Source: Bacillota bacterium
GTDB lineage: Bacteria > Bacillota > Clostridia > Lachnospirales > Lachnospiraceae
Assembly: GCA_023435895.1 (NCBI GenBank)
Contig: JAEZLH010000017.1
Coordinates: 248,001 to 312,000 of the forward strand
Length of the DNA stretch: 64,000 nucleotides
Reading direction: 5' to 3'
The position numbers and the translations under genes are program-made. The notes below the pieces were generated by a model. It was not told where the DNA came from. It ran no database searches and saw only the letters and a program-made list of their open reading frames with translations. This document shows positions 1-9,789 of the stretch, in pieces (the stretch's first letter is position 1; each line of letters begins with the position of its first letter).

Positions 1-1132
1 AGCCGGAAAGAAGCTTGTAACAATGGGAGGCGATGAGCATACTGGCTACTTTTATGCTCTCAATGGGCTCCCGGTTATTTTTGTACTCCTCCATCAGACC
101 TTCAAGTGACGATAAAGCTTTAGAGGGATTGGCCAGCCTCAGATTGTCTATAATTTTGTCCGCATAGGAATGGGATTTGCCTGGGGAGGAGGAAACAGGA
201 TTAGTATTAGGTATAAAAACAGAAATACGGTTATCATTATAGAAGTTGCCCTTAAGTGCATCCTGAGCCTCTTGAAATGCGATGGGCAGACTTTGCGTAG
301 TTTGATTCCTTTGACTGATACCGATACTGGCGGTAAAACGCATAAAATGATCCGCCATAGATAAGATTTCATTACAGGTTTCAAGAATTGCCCGGAGAGA
401 GTATGCTTCATTACTGTTGCTTATGGAAATAACAGACACAAAAAGGCTTCGTTCCAAAGCAACCGTGTAATGGGAATAGTTCTTAAATGCCATAGAAAGA
501 AGATTGCTTACCGATGTCATAAATTTATGACTTTCTTCGGGATTCAGAGGGTTTCGGTTGGAGATATTATGGATATCAAATAAAATAACATAATAATTTT
601 CAATATGGATTCCCAGTTCACCTATCTTTCTATGAATTAGATCTTCGTTTATAAGAATTCCATTAAAAACATCTTTAAAGAAATTCTCGTATAATTCTGA
701 CATTCTGACATTTGCCTTTTCTTCCAGCAGCATTAACTTTTCTTCATTCTCCTTCTCCTGAACAATTAACCCCTTTGCTTTATTGATGGCATCAGGAATT
801 TTTTCGGAAGGATTTGTTTTAACCACAAAGTCTACTACATTATATTTAATCGCACTCTGGGCATAGGAGAAGTCTGCAAAGGCAGTTAGTATTATTACCT
901 TCACACAGGGATAGTTTTCATTGATGAATTTTGATAATTCCAGACCGTCCATACCCGGCATCTTAATATCCGTTAAGACAATGTCCACAGTATGGGAAGC
1001 CAGTTTTTCCTTTGCATCGATTCCATTTTGTGCATCACATACTACTTCACAATCCAAAGCCTCCCAATTAACAAAGCATAAAAGCCCCTGTTTAATAACC
1101 GGTTCATCATCAACTATCATAACCTTATACAT
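1..1132 (-). CDS. YesN-type response regulator (partial, C-terminus off window)
   Basis: Receiver domain of a two-component response regulator, translated from the minus strand starting MYKVMIVDDEP. Acidic pocket D8/D9, phosphoacceptor D55 in the LTDIKMPG stretch, and a conserved Lys in the FVVKTNP segment are visible. The roughly 377 visible residues continue into a long middle region, as in YesN/AraC-type regulators; the expected C-terminal AraC helix-turn-helix would lie beyond the window edge and is not seen. The ATG overlaps the end of the histidine kinase gene by 8 bp, so the pair is translationally coupled. It lies divergent to a sugar ABC transporter, which is its likely target (inference). 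Confidence 0.85.
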   Translation of the reverse strand, partial: MYKVMIVDDEPVIKQGLLCFVNWEALDCEVVCDAQNGIDAKEKLASHTVDIVLTDIKMPGMDGLELSKFINENYPCVKVIILTAFADFSYAQSAIKYNVVDFVVKTNPSEKIPDAINKAKGLIVQEKENEEKLMLLEEKANVRMSELYENFFKDVFNGILINEDLIHRKIGELGIHIENYYVILFDIHNISNRNPLNPEESHKFMTSVSNLLSMAFKNYSHYTVALERSLFVSVISISNSNEAYSLRAILETCNEILSMADHFMRFTASIGISQRNQTTQSLPIAFQEAQDALKGNFYNDNRISVFIPNTNPVSSSPGKSHSYADKIIDNLRLANPSKALSSLEGLMEEYKNNREPIESIKVASMLIASHCYKLLSG

Positions 1133-2948
1133 TCGTTAAGTCACCTCGATCTGCTGGAATATGTACTATTACTTTCGTTCCCTTATTGATATGGCTCTCA
1201 ATATGAATCCCATATTCATCACCATATATGAGCTTAATTCGTTTATTCGTATTAATAAGACCAATACTGTTATGTCCCTTACTTCTAACAACGGTAGTGC
1301 TGTCCTCTAAGTTTATAAGATTGCTTGCAAAGCCGGTTCCGTTATCAATGATTTCAAAATAGATGGACTCCATATCCTGATGGATGAGCAGCTTAACCAT
1401 GCCTTTTCCTAGTTTTCCCTCCAGACCGTGGACAACGGCATTTTCAACCAGAGGTTGGATGCTCAACTTCGGCAGCTGAAGCTCCAGAATCGCATCATCG
1501 GATACTTGAATTTCATATTCCAGTCTGTCTTCGAACCTCATTTTTTGTAAATATAGATAAAATTCAACAAACTCTAATTCTTTTTGGATGGAAACCTTAG
1601 CCTGACTGTTGGTATAAATACTTGCTTGCAACAGCTCAGTCAAGGAGGTAACCATTTTGTAAATATTTTCATCCTTGGAAAGTCTTGCTTTATAACCAAT
1701 GGTAATCAAAGTATTAAATAAAAAATGAGGGTTCATTTGAGATTGCAGGAATTTCAGTTCACTGTCTTTTAAGAGTAATTGTTTTTCATAAACCTGATTG
1801 ATAAGATGCTTGATCTCATCAGTCATATTATTGAAGGTGTCGCTTAAAAGCCCTAACTCGCTGTCTTTATAGGCGGGCATTTTTACTTCATAGTTGCCCA
1901 CTTTAACACTATTGATAACACGAAGCAGATCTTTAATAAAACGGGTAAATAGAAAGGAAATTGTAATGCCGGCTAATAGGGTCACCATTATAATAATTAG
2001 GGTAATTACGATATAATTCCTCATACTGTCCGACAGTTTTTCAAGAACTTGACTTTTTGGAATGCCCACGATAAAATTCAAACCCGTTCCGCTGATTTCT
2101 CTATGCGCAATTAGATAGGAAGTATCGTCCAGGTTAATGGTTGCCACATTGGATTCATCCTTTAAGTTTAATAGGGAGAAATCAACCCTGCTGCCAAGTA
2201 GGTTTTTATCAGAGCAGGAATAAATGGTACCTTCGTTATCTGTTATATATACTTTTGAACCTTGGAAGGAAAGAAGCTCCACGTATTTATTATAAATTTC
2301 ATTTTCTTCGATACCAAAGATGAGAACCAGTCTTTGCATTGGTTTCATGACATTTGGTACAATACGAGTAAAATATATCATAGGATCTTCAGCGGACGGG
2401 GGAACAAAGGATTTTCCTCTGGTTTCGGTTTCGATAATTTTTTTGTAGATATTCGTATTTTTGTTATCAGCAACCTGGATGTTCGTGGTGGAACGAAAGA
2501 TGGAACTGAAAGTATCTTCATTCAGGAATACATAGGCGGTAGAGATAAGATGCATATCCCAGGCATTATTAAACATTAGACTGTACTTTAGGTCTTCTTC
2601 AATACTGCTCTTGTTTTTAAATAGATCATAGAAATCCCCTTCAAAGGAGGTATCTCCTGATATCCAAGATCGTATAGTCTTATTCGAGAGAAAATGCAAA
2701 GAAGTAGTATCGATAATTTTAAAGGAGTTCTCAAGATTGCTATTGGTTTGCTGAATAAGCTGATTCAGGTTTTCATTGGCATTTTTGGTTAATACGGAAG
2801 AGATATTCCAATAAAAATAAACCCCTACAATTGTCATAGGAATCAAAAGTAAAAGTACAATGGATAAGGTAATCTTATGCCTTATAGGCGTTCTCTTTAT
2901 TATATCTAAGATATGTATCTGTTTTGATAATCCTTTGAACTTACCCAT
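1125..2948 (-). CDS. YesM-type sensor histidine kinase
   Basis: Membrane sensor kinase of 607 aa. One transmembrane segment lies at about residues 27-48, an extracytoplasmic sensing region follows to about 308, a second transmembrane segment is at about 310-335, then a HAMP-like region to about 390. The cytoplasmic kinase has the His_kinase family signature MNPHFLFN with phospho-acceptor H408, an N box around N503 (VENAVVHG) and a DNGTGF nucleotide-binding motif at 535-540. This is the YesM/LytS-like class that typically senses carbohydrate availability with a YesN partner. It is transcribed divergently from the sugar-binding protein gene, suggesting that it controls that transporter; the ligand is unknown. 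Confidence 0.93.
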   Translation of the reverse strand: MGKFKGLSKQIHILDIIKRTPIRHKITLSIVLLLLIPMTIVGVYFYWNISSVLTKNANENLNQLIQQTNSNLENSFKIIDTTSLHFLSNKTIRSWISGDTSFEGDFYDLFKNKSSIEEDLKYSLMFNNAWDMHLISTAYVFLNEDTFSSIFRSTTNIQVADNKNTNIYKKIIETETRGKSFVPPSAEDPMIYFTRIVPNVMKPMQRLVLIFGIEENEIYNKYVELLSFQGSKVYITDNEGTIYSCSDKNLLGSRVDFSLLNLKDESNVATINLDDTSYLIAHREISGTGLNFIVGIPKSQVLEKLSDSMRNYIVITLIIIMVTLLAGITISFLFTRFIKDLLRVINSVKVGNYEVKMPAYKDSELGLLSDTFNNMTDEIKHLINQVYEKQLLLKDSELKFLQSQMNPHFLFNTLITIGYKARLSKDENIYKMVTSLTELLQASIYTNSQAKVSIQKELEFVEFYLYLQKMRFEDRLEYEIQVSDDAILELQLPKLSIQPLVENAVVHGLEGKLGKGMVKLLIHQDMESIYFEIIDNGTGFASNLINLEDSTTVVRSKGHNSIGLINTNKRIKLIYGDEYGIHIESHINKGTKVIVHIPADRGDLTNV

Positions 2949-3162
2949 TGAGTTTGTTCTCTCCTTATTCGTAGTACATTACCATTTCATTATATCGCCA
3001 TAGGATGAAACGTGTCAAGAATGCCGAAAATCCACCGAAGAAAGAGGTAAAAATAATCATACAAAGGTAAATATAACGCAAGAGATACTTGAGGGGAGAA
3101 AGCATTTTCAAAGAGAATGAATTTTGTATCGAAAAATTACAAGAATAAGTAGAAATAACAAA

Positions 3163-3208
3163 TTAACTTATTCGTTCACATCGCCTATAATGCAACTATA
3201 GCGCTATA
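3163..3208 (+). promoter_or_regulatory. Putative sigma-A promoter and palindrome before the sugar ABC operon
   Basis: TTAACT at 3163-3168 and TATAAT at 3186-3191 are 17 bp apart. A perfect 12-bp palindrome TATAGCGCTATA lies at 3197-3208, about where transcription would start, so it could be an operator. The regulator is not identified; the motif was read by eye only. Confidence 0.5.
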
Positions 3209-3233
3209 AACTTAAAATACCAGGAGGAACAGG

Positions 3234-4562
3234 ATGAAAAAATTAGTATCACTAATGTTAGCTGTTTTATTGATGTTATCTTTAACTGCATGTGGTTCAA
3301 ATTCGGATGTTAAGGATACATCGGGTGATTCAACACCCACTGCAAAAGCAGGGAATGAGGGCAAAAAACCAATCACCATTACATATCCCACCTATAGAGT
3401 AGGTACACACGCATCTGCTGCCATGGAGAAGGAGCAGATCGCCAAATTCAATGAAAAATACGGTGATGAAATTATCGTAAAAGTAGAAGAAATACCCAGT
3501 GATACAGCGTATAACGATAAAATGAAGATTCTGGCTGCATCAGGAGATCTTCCTGATGTAGTTATGGCGAAAAACGGCATCAATGAAATATTAATTAAAG
3601 GTAATTTAGCAACTCCTTTTAATGAGTTTCTTGATAAAAACCAGGAATGGAAAGCTGCAATCGGTGAGGATGCACTGGCTGCCAATACCCGCGACGGAAA
3701 GATCTGGTCAATCAGTGATCAGAAACAAGTAATCGGATATTTTTATAATAAAGAAATGTTTGAGAAGGCAGGCATTAAGCCGGCTGAGACCTGGGATGAA
3801 TTTATGACCAACTGTGAGAAATTAAAGGCAGCTGGCTTTACTCCTATTGCGCTTATGACAGGTGAAAATGCGTGGACTACGAATATTTTGCTTTCCTCCA
3901 TGGTAGGTACTAGTGGAGAAGCAGGCAAGAAATTTATGAATACGCTACATCCGGATAATTTTGAGACACCTGAAGTGATCGATGGTTTAAAGAAAATTCA
4001 AGTGCTATTGCAAAAGTATACAACGAAGGATGCTGTTGGTGCGGTATATGCCAATGCAGCTAATAATTTTGAACAGGGAAAAGCTGCAATGATAGCGAAC
4101 GGTCCTTGGATGATTGGTGATTTCAGTGATGCCAGCAAGTCCCTTCCGGGCTTTGATAAAAAAGTAGGAGTTGCAGCATATCCTGGCAACGGAGCATGTT
4201 TCTCCTATGAAGTTGGATATATGATCGGATCAAAGACACCAGAAGAGAAAGAAGCTGCTGCTAAATTTATTGAGTTCAAAACAGGGCTTGAGGGTCAATC
4301 AATTGCACTGGAACTTGGTAATGTATTACCTGTTTCTGATAAAGTTCAGCCTTCGGAAGAATTTAAACAAAAGTATCCATTATTTGTGGAGACAATCAAT
4401 GTTGGTAATAATGCAGCAATAAAATATCAATATTTTGACAATATTGTTTTTCCTAATGTGACGGATGTGTGGAAGAATTTATATCCGGAATTAGCATTTA
4501 ATAAATTAACAGTTGAGAAATTCGCCAAGAAGCTTACAGAAACTGCGGCAAAGAATAAATAA
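3234..4562 (+). CDS. ABC sugar-binding lipoprotein (CUT1 family 1)
   Basis: Extracellular solute-binding protein of 442 aa that should capture an oligosaccharide or glucoside and deliver it to the two permeases downstream. It has a lipoprotein signal with lipobox LTAC (C20), then a low-complexity Ser/Thr/Gly linker and the two-lobed family 1 fold, recognised from stretches such as DLPDVVMAKNG and GKAAMIANGPWMIGDF. The start has a clear AGGAGG site. About 180 bp with two strong hairpins separates it from the permease genes, which would give the binding protein higher expression. No ATPase gene is present; CUT1 systems of this kind often share an MsmX-like ATPase encoded elsewhere. Substrate is inferred to be the GH65 substrate. 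Confidence 0.9.
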   Translation: MKKLVSLMLAVLLMLSLTACGSNSDVKDTSGDSTPTAKAGNEGKKPITITYPTYRVGTHASAAMEKEQIAKFNEKYGDEIIVKVEEIPSDTAYNDKMKILAASGDLPDVVMAKNGINEILIKGNLATPFNEFLDKNQEWKAAIGEDALAANTRDGKIWSISDQKQVIGYFYNKEMFEKAGIKPAETWDEFMTNCEKLKAAGFTPIALMTGENAWTTNILLSSMVGTSGEAGKKFMNTLHPDNFETPEVIDGLKKIQVLLQKYTTKDAVGAVYANAANNFEQGKAAMIANGPWMIGDFSDASKSLPGFDKKVGVAAYPGNGACFSYEVGYMIGSKTPEEKEAAAKFIEFKTGLEGQSIALELGNVLPVSDKVQPSEEFKQKYPLFVETINVGNNAAIKYQYFDNIVFPNVTDVWKNLYPELAFNKLTVEKFAKKLTETAAKNK

Positions 4563-4571
4563 TGATTCGAA

Positions 4572-4651
4572 TTCAAAAGCCCTGATTATACTGTGATATA
4601 GGTAATCAGCACAAAACCATTATCAATGAGCTCTATTCAAGGGCTTTTGAA
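4572..4651 (+). repeat. Nested inverted repeat after the binding-protein gene
   Basis: TTCAAAAGCCC near 4573-4582 pairs with GGGCTTTTGAA at 4641-4651, and CTGATTA at 4582-4588 pairs with TAATCAG inside the loop. The long loop and lack of a T run make it more likely an mRNA-stabilising or processing structure than a simple terminator. Confidence 0.5.
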
Positions 4652-4689
4652 ACCGAAAATAATTAAGATTAAAATTAATAAGTGGTTTT

Positions 4690-4723
4690 GCGATTCTCCC
4701 CGAATTTATTCGAGGAGAATCGC
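4690..4723 (+). terminator. Strong hairpin just before the first permease gene
   Basis: GCGATTCTCC at 4690-4699 pairs perfectly with GGAGAATCGC at 4714-4723, with further pairing in the loop (CGAA/TTCG). Only a short ATTT follows, so termination would be partial. It probably tunes expression between binding protein and permeases. Confidence 0.55.
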
Positions 4724-4741
4724 ATTTAAGGAGATGTTAAC

Positions 4742-5614
4742 ATGGCGAAAAAGAAAGGTTATATAGCACTATTCCTTCTTCCGACAATCATACTGTTCTT
4801 AATCGTGTATGCAGTATCAATTGCAATTCTATTCGGTACATCCTTTACGGAATGGTCTACCGGAACCAAGCCGGTTTTTATTGGACTCAAAAATTATATT
4901 AAAATGTTTACCGATGATATGGATTTTAACCAAAGTCTTATTAATACCGTTATTTGGATTGTTTTTCAATCCACGATTCACGTTTTTATCGGCGTACTGT
5001 TTGCTATTATTCTTAACATGAAGCAATTCTATTGGAAATTCGCACGAACCGTATTCATGATCCCCAATATTATATCCGGAGCCGCAGTAGGAATGTTGTT
5101 TCTTTGCATCTTAAATCCGGAATTCGGTGCGGTAAACAGTATTGTCAGAGCACTGGGCTTTCAGGATTTTTCACAGAACTGGTTTATGGATTACAGAACA
5201 TCCTTTTTTTCGGTCACTATGACCTGGTTGCCCTATGCAGCAGTAGTTACCCTTCTAACCCTGGCAGAGATAGCAGCCATTCCCGAAGCAATCTTTGAAG
5301 CTGCAAGAATAGATGGTGCAAGTGAATTCAAATTAAATTGGTATATTGTACTTCCTCTGCTTCGCAATATAATTGGAACCGCTGTTATTCTGTCTGGTAC
5401 CAGTATGCTTCAGAAGCTGGATATCATTATGATGACTACAGGCGGAGGACCGGGAAATCAGACCTTAAATCTTCCGATGTATATATATAAAACTGCTTTA
5501 ATGGATAATAACTTTGGATATTCCAATACCATAGGAACATTTCTTGTGATCTTTGGTATTGTGTTAGTGCTTATTTATAGAAGAATCTTTAAAATAGGCA
5601 ATTCGGAAGCGTGA
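4742..5614 (+). CDS. ABC sugar permease, MalF/UgpA type
   Basis: Inner-membrane permease of 290 aa with about six transmembrane helices, the first starting near residue 8. The EAA loop that docks the ATPase is visible as EAARIDGASEFKLNWYIVLP near residues 183-205, placing it in the CUT1 sugar permease group. It starts 19 nt after the hairpin with a GGAGATG ribosome site, and its stop overlaps the region holding the ribosome site of the next permease. It should form a heterodimer with the 5632-6462 product for uptake of the glycan bound by the upstream lipoprotein. Confidence 0.92.
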   Translation: MAKKKGYIALFLLPTIILFLIVYAVSIAILFGTSFTEWSTGTKPVFIGLKNYIKMFTDDMDFNQSLINTVIWIVFQSTIHVFIGVLFAIILNMKQFYWKFARTVFMIPNIISGAAVGMLFLCILNPEFGAVNSIVRALGFQDFSQNWFMDYRTSFFSVTMTWLPYAAVVTLLTLAEIAAIPEAIFEAARIDGASEFKLNWYIVLPLLRNIIGTAVILSGTSMLQKLDIIMMTTGGGPGNQTLNLPMYIYKTALMDNNFGYSNTIGTFLVIFGIVLVLIYRRIFKIGNSEA

Positions 5615-5631
5615 AAGGAGGAGAGCCAGAG

Positions 5632-6462
5632 TTGAAAGGAACAAAAATCTTATTTTCTATTTTAAAATATGTATTTGTAATAACAATCATTTTATTGTCA
5701 GTGGGTCCGTTTCTATGGGTTTTAATATCATCCTTTAAAAGCAATACGGAAATTCTTAATTCTTCCTTAGGGTGGCCTGATAGTATGCGCTTCTCCAATT
5801 ATGTAAAGGCTTTTCAGATTGCTCCGTTGGCGCAGTATTATTTAAATAGCGTCATTGTTGCAATCGTTGGAACCATAATGAATCTGATTATTCTGGGAAT
5901 GGCAGCCTACGTAATAGCAAGATTTGAATTTAGGGGTAAGAAAATACTGGTGGGAATTTTCTCACTGTCCTTATTAATACCAGGTGCGGCTATGCTCCAA
6001 CCGCTTTATCTTACCGTAAATGCATTGGGATTGTATGATAAATTAATCGGATTGATCATTGTTTATGCAGGCTTTGGACTGCCTGCTTCCCTTTATATCA
6101 TATCAAGCTATTATCAAACAATACCAAGGGAGATGGAGGAAGCAGCCAGCGTTGATGGTGCGGGCTTTATCAGAACCTTTGTATCGATTATTCTCCCGAT
6201 TGCAAAGCCTGGTTTTGGAACAGCAGCAGTACTTCAGTTTTTGCTATGCTGGAACGAGTTTCAGTTTGCAATCACCCTTACAACAGGGAATAAAAGCCGA
6301 ACACTCCCCCTTGCGTTATATTACTTTAAAAGCCAATTTGCGAGTGATTATGGGGTAATGTTCGCAGCTACGATTATTCTGATTATTCCAAGCATCATTG
6401 TATATATGGTACTCCAAAAGCAGGTTGTATCAGGACTTGCAGCAGGTGCGGTTAAGGGATAG
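5632..6462 (+). CDS. ABC sugar permease, MalG/UgpE type
   Basis: Second CUT1 permease, about 276 aa from the chosen start, with six predicted transmembrane helices and the EAA loop EEAASVDGAGFIRTFVSIIL. A longer frame opens at GTG 5611, overlapping the previous stop, but that GTG has no ribosome site. AAAGGAGGAG at 5614-5623 is spaced about 10 nt from TTG 5632, so TTG is preferred. The product would pair with the 4742-5614 permease. Twenty bp after its stop comes the GH65 phosphorylase, making a transport-plus-phosphorolysis operon. Confidence 0.9.
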   Translation: MKGTKILFSILKYVFVITIILLSVGPFLWVLISSFKSNTEILNSSLGWPDSMRFSNYVKAFQIAPLAQYYLNSVIVAIVGTIMNLIILGMAAYVIARFEFRGKKILVGIFSLSLLIPGAAMLQPLYLTVNALGLYDKLIGLIIVYAGFGLPASLYIISSYYQTIPREMEEAASVDGAGFIRTFVSIILPIAKPGFGTAAVLQFLLCWNEFQFAITLTTGNKSRTLPLALYYFKSQFASDYGVMFAATIILIIPSIIVYMVLQKQVVSGLAAGAVKG

Positions 6463-6481
6463 GATGCATTGATTCTATAAT

Positions 6482-8749
6482 ATGAGGATGAGAGAGATGG
6501 ATACAAATAAGCAATTACTTGAACAAGAAGCCTCCTGGTGCTTGATAGAAGAAGGATATAAAAAGGACTTTGGTAAGCATTATGAAGGACTCTTTACTCA
6601 GGGCAATGGGTATATGCATATCAGAGGAAGTTTTGAAGAAGGAGTATCAGGTGCTGTTCAGGATGAAGAATACCTTCGCATGCCCGCTAATGTTACCCTT
6701 GAAAAACCAAGACATGAGGAATCGAAATGGGGAACCTTTATTCCAGGAGTAGTAGGAAACCATCCTTTACTCAAAGAAGAAATCGTTAACCTTCCTTACT
6801 TTCTATATATGGATTTCACGGTAGCAGGGGAAAAGCTTGATATGAAGGACTCTACGATAACAGAGTATAAAAGATGGCTTGATTTAAGGGATGGAATTCT
6901 TTACAGAAGCTTTATCTGGCATACAAAAACAGGATTCGAATTAAAGTGTTTATTCACTCGGTTTATAAGCTTGGCAGAAAAGCATTTATGCCTACAGAAA
7001 GTTAATATAGAAGTCCTTTTTGGAGAGGGAGTTATTCACGTGGATGGAGGAATTGACTATGGCGTGAGAACCAACGGCTATAATCACTTTCAAAAAATAA
7101 ATGCATCCAATGAAGATGGGGATGGCATTACCGTAGAAACAATCACGGACAAAGGCAACAGAGTGAGAATGCAATCTTGCATAAAATCCGGTTCTGATAT
7201 TCCTTGGAAGGTTGCAAAGAAAAATAATAAGGTATTACTTTGTGGTTCAATCGCAATAAAACAAGGAGATTGTCTGGAGATTCAAAAAGCAACAGCAGTG
7301 GCAACAGACAGAGATCTGGAAGAGGGGGAGCTTATCTATAGAGTGAGCACCTATCTAGACGGCTTTTATAAGGAGGGCTGGGATGCTCTCTATCGAAGAC
7401 ATGTGAATACCTGGAGAAACAAATGGGAGTCTAGTGATATAAAAATTACCGGAGATCCAAAGGCACAGCTAGCAATCCGTATGTCGGTATATCATCTTAT
7501 CCGGTCAAACAGTGAAGAAGATCCGAGGGTGGCAATCTGTGCAAAGGGATACGCAGGCGAAGCGTATTTTGGACGATATTTTTGGGATACCGAGATAAAT
7601 ATGCTTCCATTCTATTTGCATACCAATCCGAAGGCTGCAAAAAATTTGATCCTGTTCCGATATGAGACTCTGGAGGGAGCACGTAAGAATGCGAAAGCCT
7701 ATGGCTATGAAGGAGCGCGATATGCCTGGGAGTCTTCGGTCACCGGAGAGGAGCAATGCCCTAACTGGCAATATTGTGATCATGAGGTACATATTACAGC
7801 AGATGTCGTCTATGCCCTATGCCATTATGTGAGTAGTACCGGTGATATAGAATTCATATGGGATTACGGTATTGATATTATGGTGGAAACCGCAAGATAC
7901 TGGAGGAAGCGGATTAATTGCAATAAGGATGGTCAATACAGCTTAATCGGAGTAATGGGACCCGATGAATATCTTCCAATGACCAGGAATAATTCCTTTA
8001 CGAACCGTATGGTGAAGTTCAGCCTGAACAAGACAGTGGAATATCTGGAGTATCTCAAAAACGAGGATCAAGGTAAATATGGGGAGGTTAGGAATAGGCT
8101 TCACTTAAAATCAAGTGAAATAGAGCTTTTTAGAGAGTTTGGAGAAAAGTTAATCCTTCCCTATGATGAATTAACAGAAGTTATTCCACAGTCAGAGGAT
8201 TTTGAACACTATGAGGATATTGACTTTGATCTTATATGGAAGGATAGAACCAAGCCATTTGGAACCTTTCTGTCACAAGAGAGAAACTATCGATCTAAAG
8301 CGTTAAAGCAGGCGGATGCGGTTGAACTAATGTTACTTTTCCCGAAGGATTTCACTCAGAAGCAAATGGTTCATACTTATGATTATTACGAACCAATCAC
8401 AACCCATGATTCATCCCTATCTGCTTCAGTTCACGGAATCATGGCTGCACGGATGGGAAGGATGACAGAATTTGAGAAATTCTTTAAGAAAGCGATGGAA
8501 ATTGATTTGTCACCGGAGTCAAAGGGAGCTGCGGAGGGGATTCACATAGCCAATTGCGGAGGTCTTTGGCAAATGATTGTATACGGCATTGCGGGATTAA
8601 ATAGCGCTTTGTGGAATGAGGATGTACGATTGGAACCACAGCTGCCTGACGGATGGAATGCGTTAGAGTTTACCCTGGTATGGCATGAAAAAAGGTATCG
8701 GGTTACGATTAATAAAGAGAAACATGAGATAGTAGAACTGATGTATTAG
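6482..8749 (+). CDS. GH65 inverting disaccharide phosphorylase
   Basis: Cytoplasmic 755-aa enzyme of glycoside hydrolase family 65, which includes maltose, trehalose, kojibiose, nigerose and glucosyl-rhamnose phosphorylases. These cleave an alpha-glucoside with phosphate to beta-glucose 1-phosphate plus the acceptor sugar. Visible family marks are the N-terminal beta-sandwich, GRYFWDTEINMLP near residue 364, the catalytic acid E496 in MGPDEYLP, and the phosphate-site motif THDSSLS near residue 640. The absence of a secretion signal fits intracellular phosphorolysis of an imported disaccharide. In-frame ATGs at 6488 and 6497 are also plausible starts; 6497 has the better purine-rich lead. Acceptor specificity cannot be read from sequence alone. 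Confidence 0.9.
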   Translation: MRMREMDTNKQLLEQEASWCLIEEGYKKDFGKHYEGLFTQGNGYMHIRGSFEEGVSGAVQDEEYLRMPANVTLEKPRHEESKWGTFIPGVVGNHPLLKEEIVNLPYFLYMDFTVAGEKLDMKDSTITEYKRWLDLRDGILYRSFIWHTKTGFELKCLFTRFISLAEKHLCLQKVNIEVLFGEGVIHVDGGIDYGVRTNGYNHFQKINASNEDGDGITVETITDKGNRVRMQSCIKSGSDIPWKVAKKNNKVLLCGSIAIKQGDCLEIQKATAVATDRDLEEGELIYRVSTYLDGFYKEGWDALYRRHVNTWRNKWESSDIKITGDPKAQLAIRMSVYHLIRSNSEEDPRVAICAKGYAGEAYFGRYFWDTEINMLPFYLHTNPKAAKNLILFRYETLEGARKNAKAYGYEGARYAWESSVTGEEQCPNWQYCDHEVHITADVVYALCHYVSSTGDIEFIWDYGIDIMVETARYWRKRINCNKDGQYSLIGVMGPDEYLPMTRNNSFTNRMVKFSLNKTVEYLEYLKNEDQGKYGEVRNRLHLKSSEIELFREFGEKLILPYDELTEVIPQSEDFEHYEDIDFDLIWKDRTKPFGTFLSQERNYRSKALKQADAVELMLLFPKDFTQKQMVHTYDYYEPITTHDSSLSASVHGIMAARMGRMTEFEKFFKKAMEIDLSPESKGAAEGIHIANCGGLWQMIVYGIAGLNSALWNEDVRLEPQLPDGWNALEFTLVWHEKRYRVTINKEKHEIVELMY

Positions 8750-8839
8750 GATTCGATGATTGAAAGTCTTTATCCTTCCCTATACAAAGATGCACCTGTG
8801 GTTAAACTTGCGGGTGATAGAAAGGCCGGTAATTTATAG

Positions 8840-9517
8840 ATGAGTTTATTGAAAGCTGCGATTTTTGATTTGGATGGAGTTATCGTGGATACAGCCAAAT
8901 TCCACTTTCTGGCATGGAGGAGATTGGCTGGGGAGTTAGGGTTTGAATTTGAAGAAAGAGATAATGAACGGCTAAAGGGAGTCAGTCGCATGGATTCACT
9001 TGATATACTCCTGCAAGTTGGTGGAATAATTGATCTATCTTCGGAGCAAAAAGAGGAGTTAGCTTCAAAGAAAAACATATGGTATAGAGAATATCTGAGT
9101 GAAATCACTCCTTCTGACATATTGCCAGGGGTCAAATCATTGATTGAATATCTAAAGAGCCAACAGATAAAGATTGCCTTGGCTTCAGCAAGTAAAAATG
9201 CACCTTTCATACTTTGTAAGCTGGGTATTACTGAATTGTTTGATGTGGTAATTGACGGTAACAGTGTATCAAAGGCCAAGCCAGATCCTGAGGTATTTAT
9301 AAAAGCATCGGAGAAAGCCGGAGTTTCCCCTTTGGAATGCATTGTTTTTGAGGATGCACAGGCAGGTGTGGAGGGTGCCAAAGGTGCAGGTATGAAGGCA
9401 GTTGGAATTGGAGAGATGGATATACTCCAACAGGCGGATTTCGTGATACATGATTTTTCGGAATTTACTCCTGCTGATTTAGTTTGTCATATAGAAGCGA
9501 TAAAAGATCAACATTAA
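8840..9517 (+). CDS. pgmB: Beta-phosphoglucomutase
   Basis: HAD-superfamily enzyme of 225 aa converting beta-glucose 1-phosphate, the product of an inverting GH65 phosphorylase, to glucose 6-phosphate. The motif FDLDGVIVDT gives nucleophile D10 and acid/base D12; ALASASKN is HAD motif II, KPDPEVF carries the motif III Lys, and FEDAQAGVEGAKGAG is motif IV. Length is normal for the family. Its position right after the phosphorylase gene completes the pathway and supports the substrate logic of the operon. The operon closes with a terminator at about 9549. Confidence 0.93.
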   Translation: MSLLKAAIFDLDGVIVDTAKFHFLAWRRLAGELGFEFEERDNERLKGVSRMDSLDILLQVGGIIDLSSEQKEELASKKNIWYREYLSEITPSDILPGVKSLIEYLKSQQIKIALASASKNAPFILCKLGITELFDVVIDGNSVSKAKPDPEVFIKASEKAGVSPLECIVFEDAQAGVEGAKGAGMKAVGIGEMDILQQADFVIHDFSEFTPADLVCHIEAIKDQH

Positions 9518-9548
9518 AATCAAAATTAAAGAATTATAATTTAATATG

Positions 9549-9612
9549 AAAACTCCTATTCGTTTATAATTTTGTGGGAAACCACAATTATAAATAAATG
9601 GGAGTTTTTTTA
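9549..9612 (+). terminator. Terminator of the glucoside operon
   Basis: AAAACTCC at 9549-9556 pairs with GGAGTTTT at 9601-9608, followed by a T run. An inner stem built from TTATAATTTTGTGG and CCACAATTATAA fills the loop. Confidence 0.75.
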
Positions 9613-9789
9613 TTTGTGATAGATCAATTTCAGAAAAAAACGTGTAGCGTTTGAAAGATGTTTTCATTTTTGGGATATAAACCATTAAGCGGTAAAGTTT
9701 ATACCTATTATTGGGATTTTATAAAGAATATAGTAAGATGGAAGGGTTCGTATATATGAATGCAAAGTGCACATTTTATATTTATAAAG

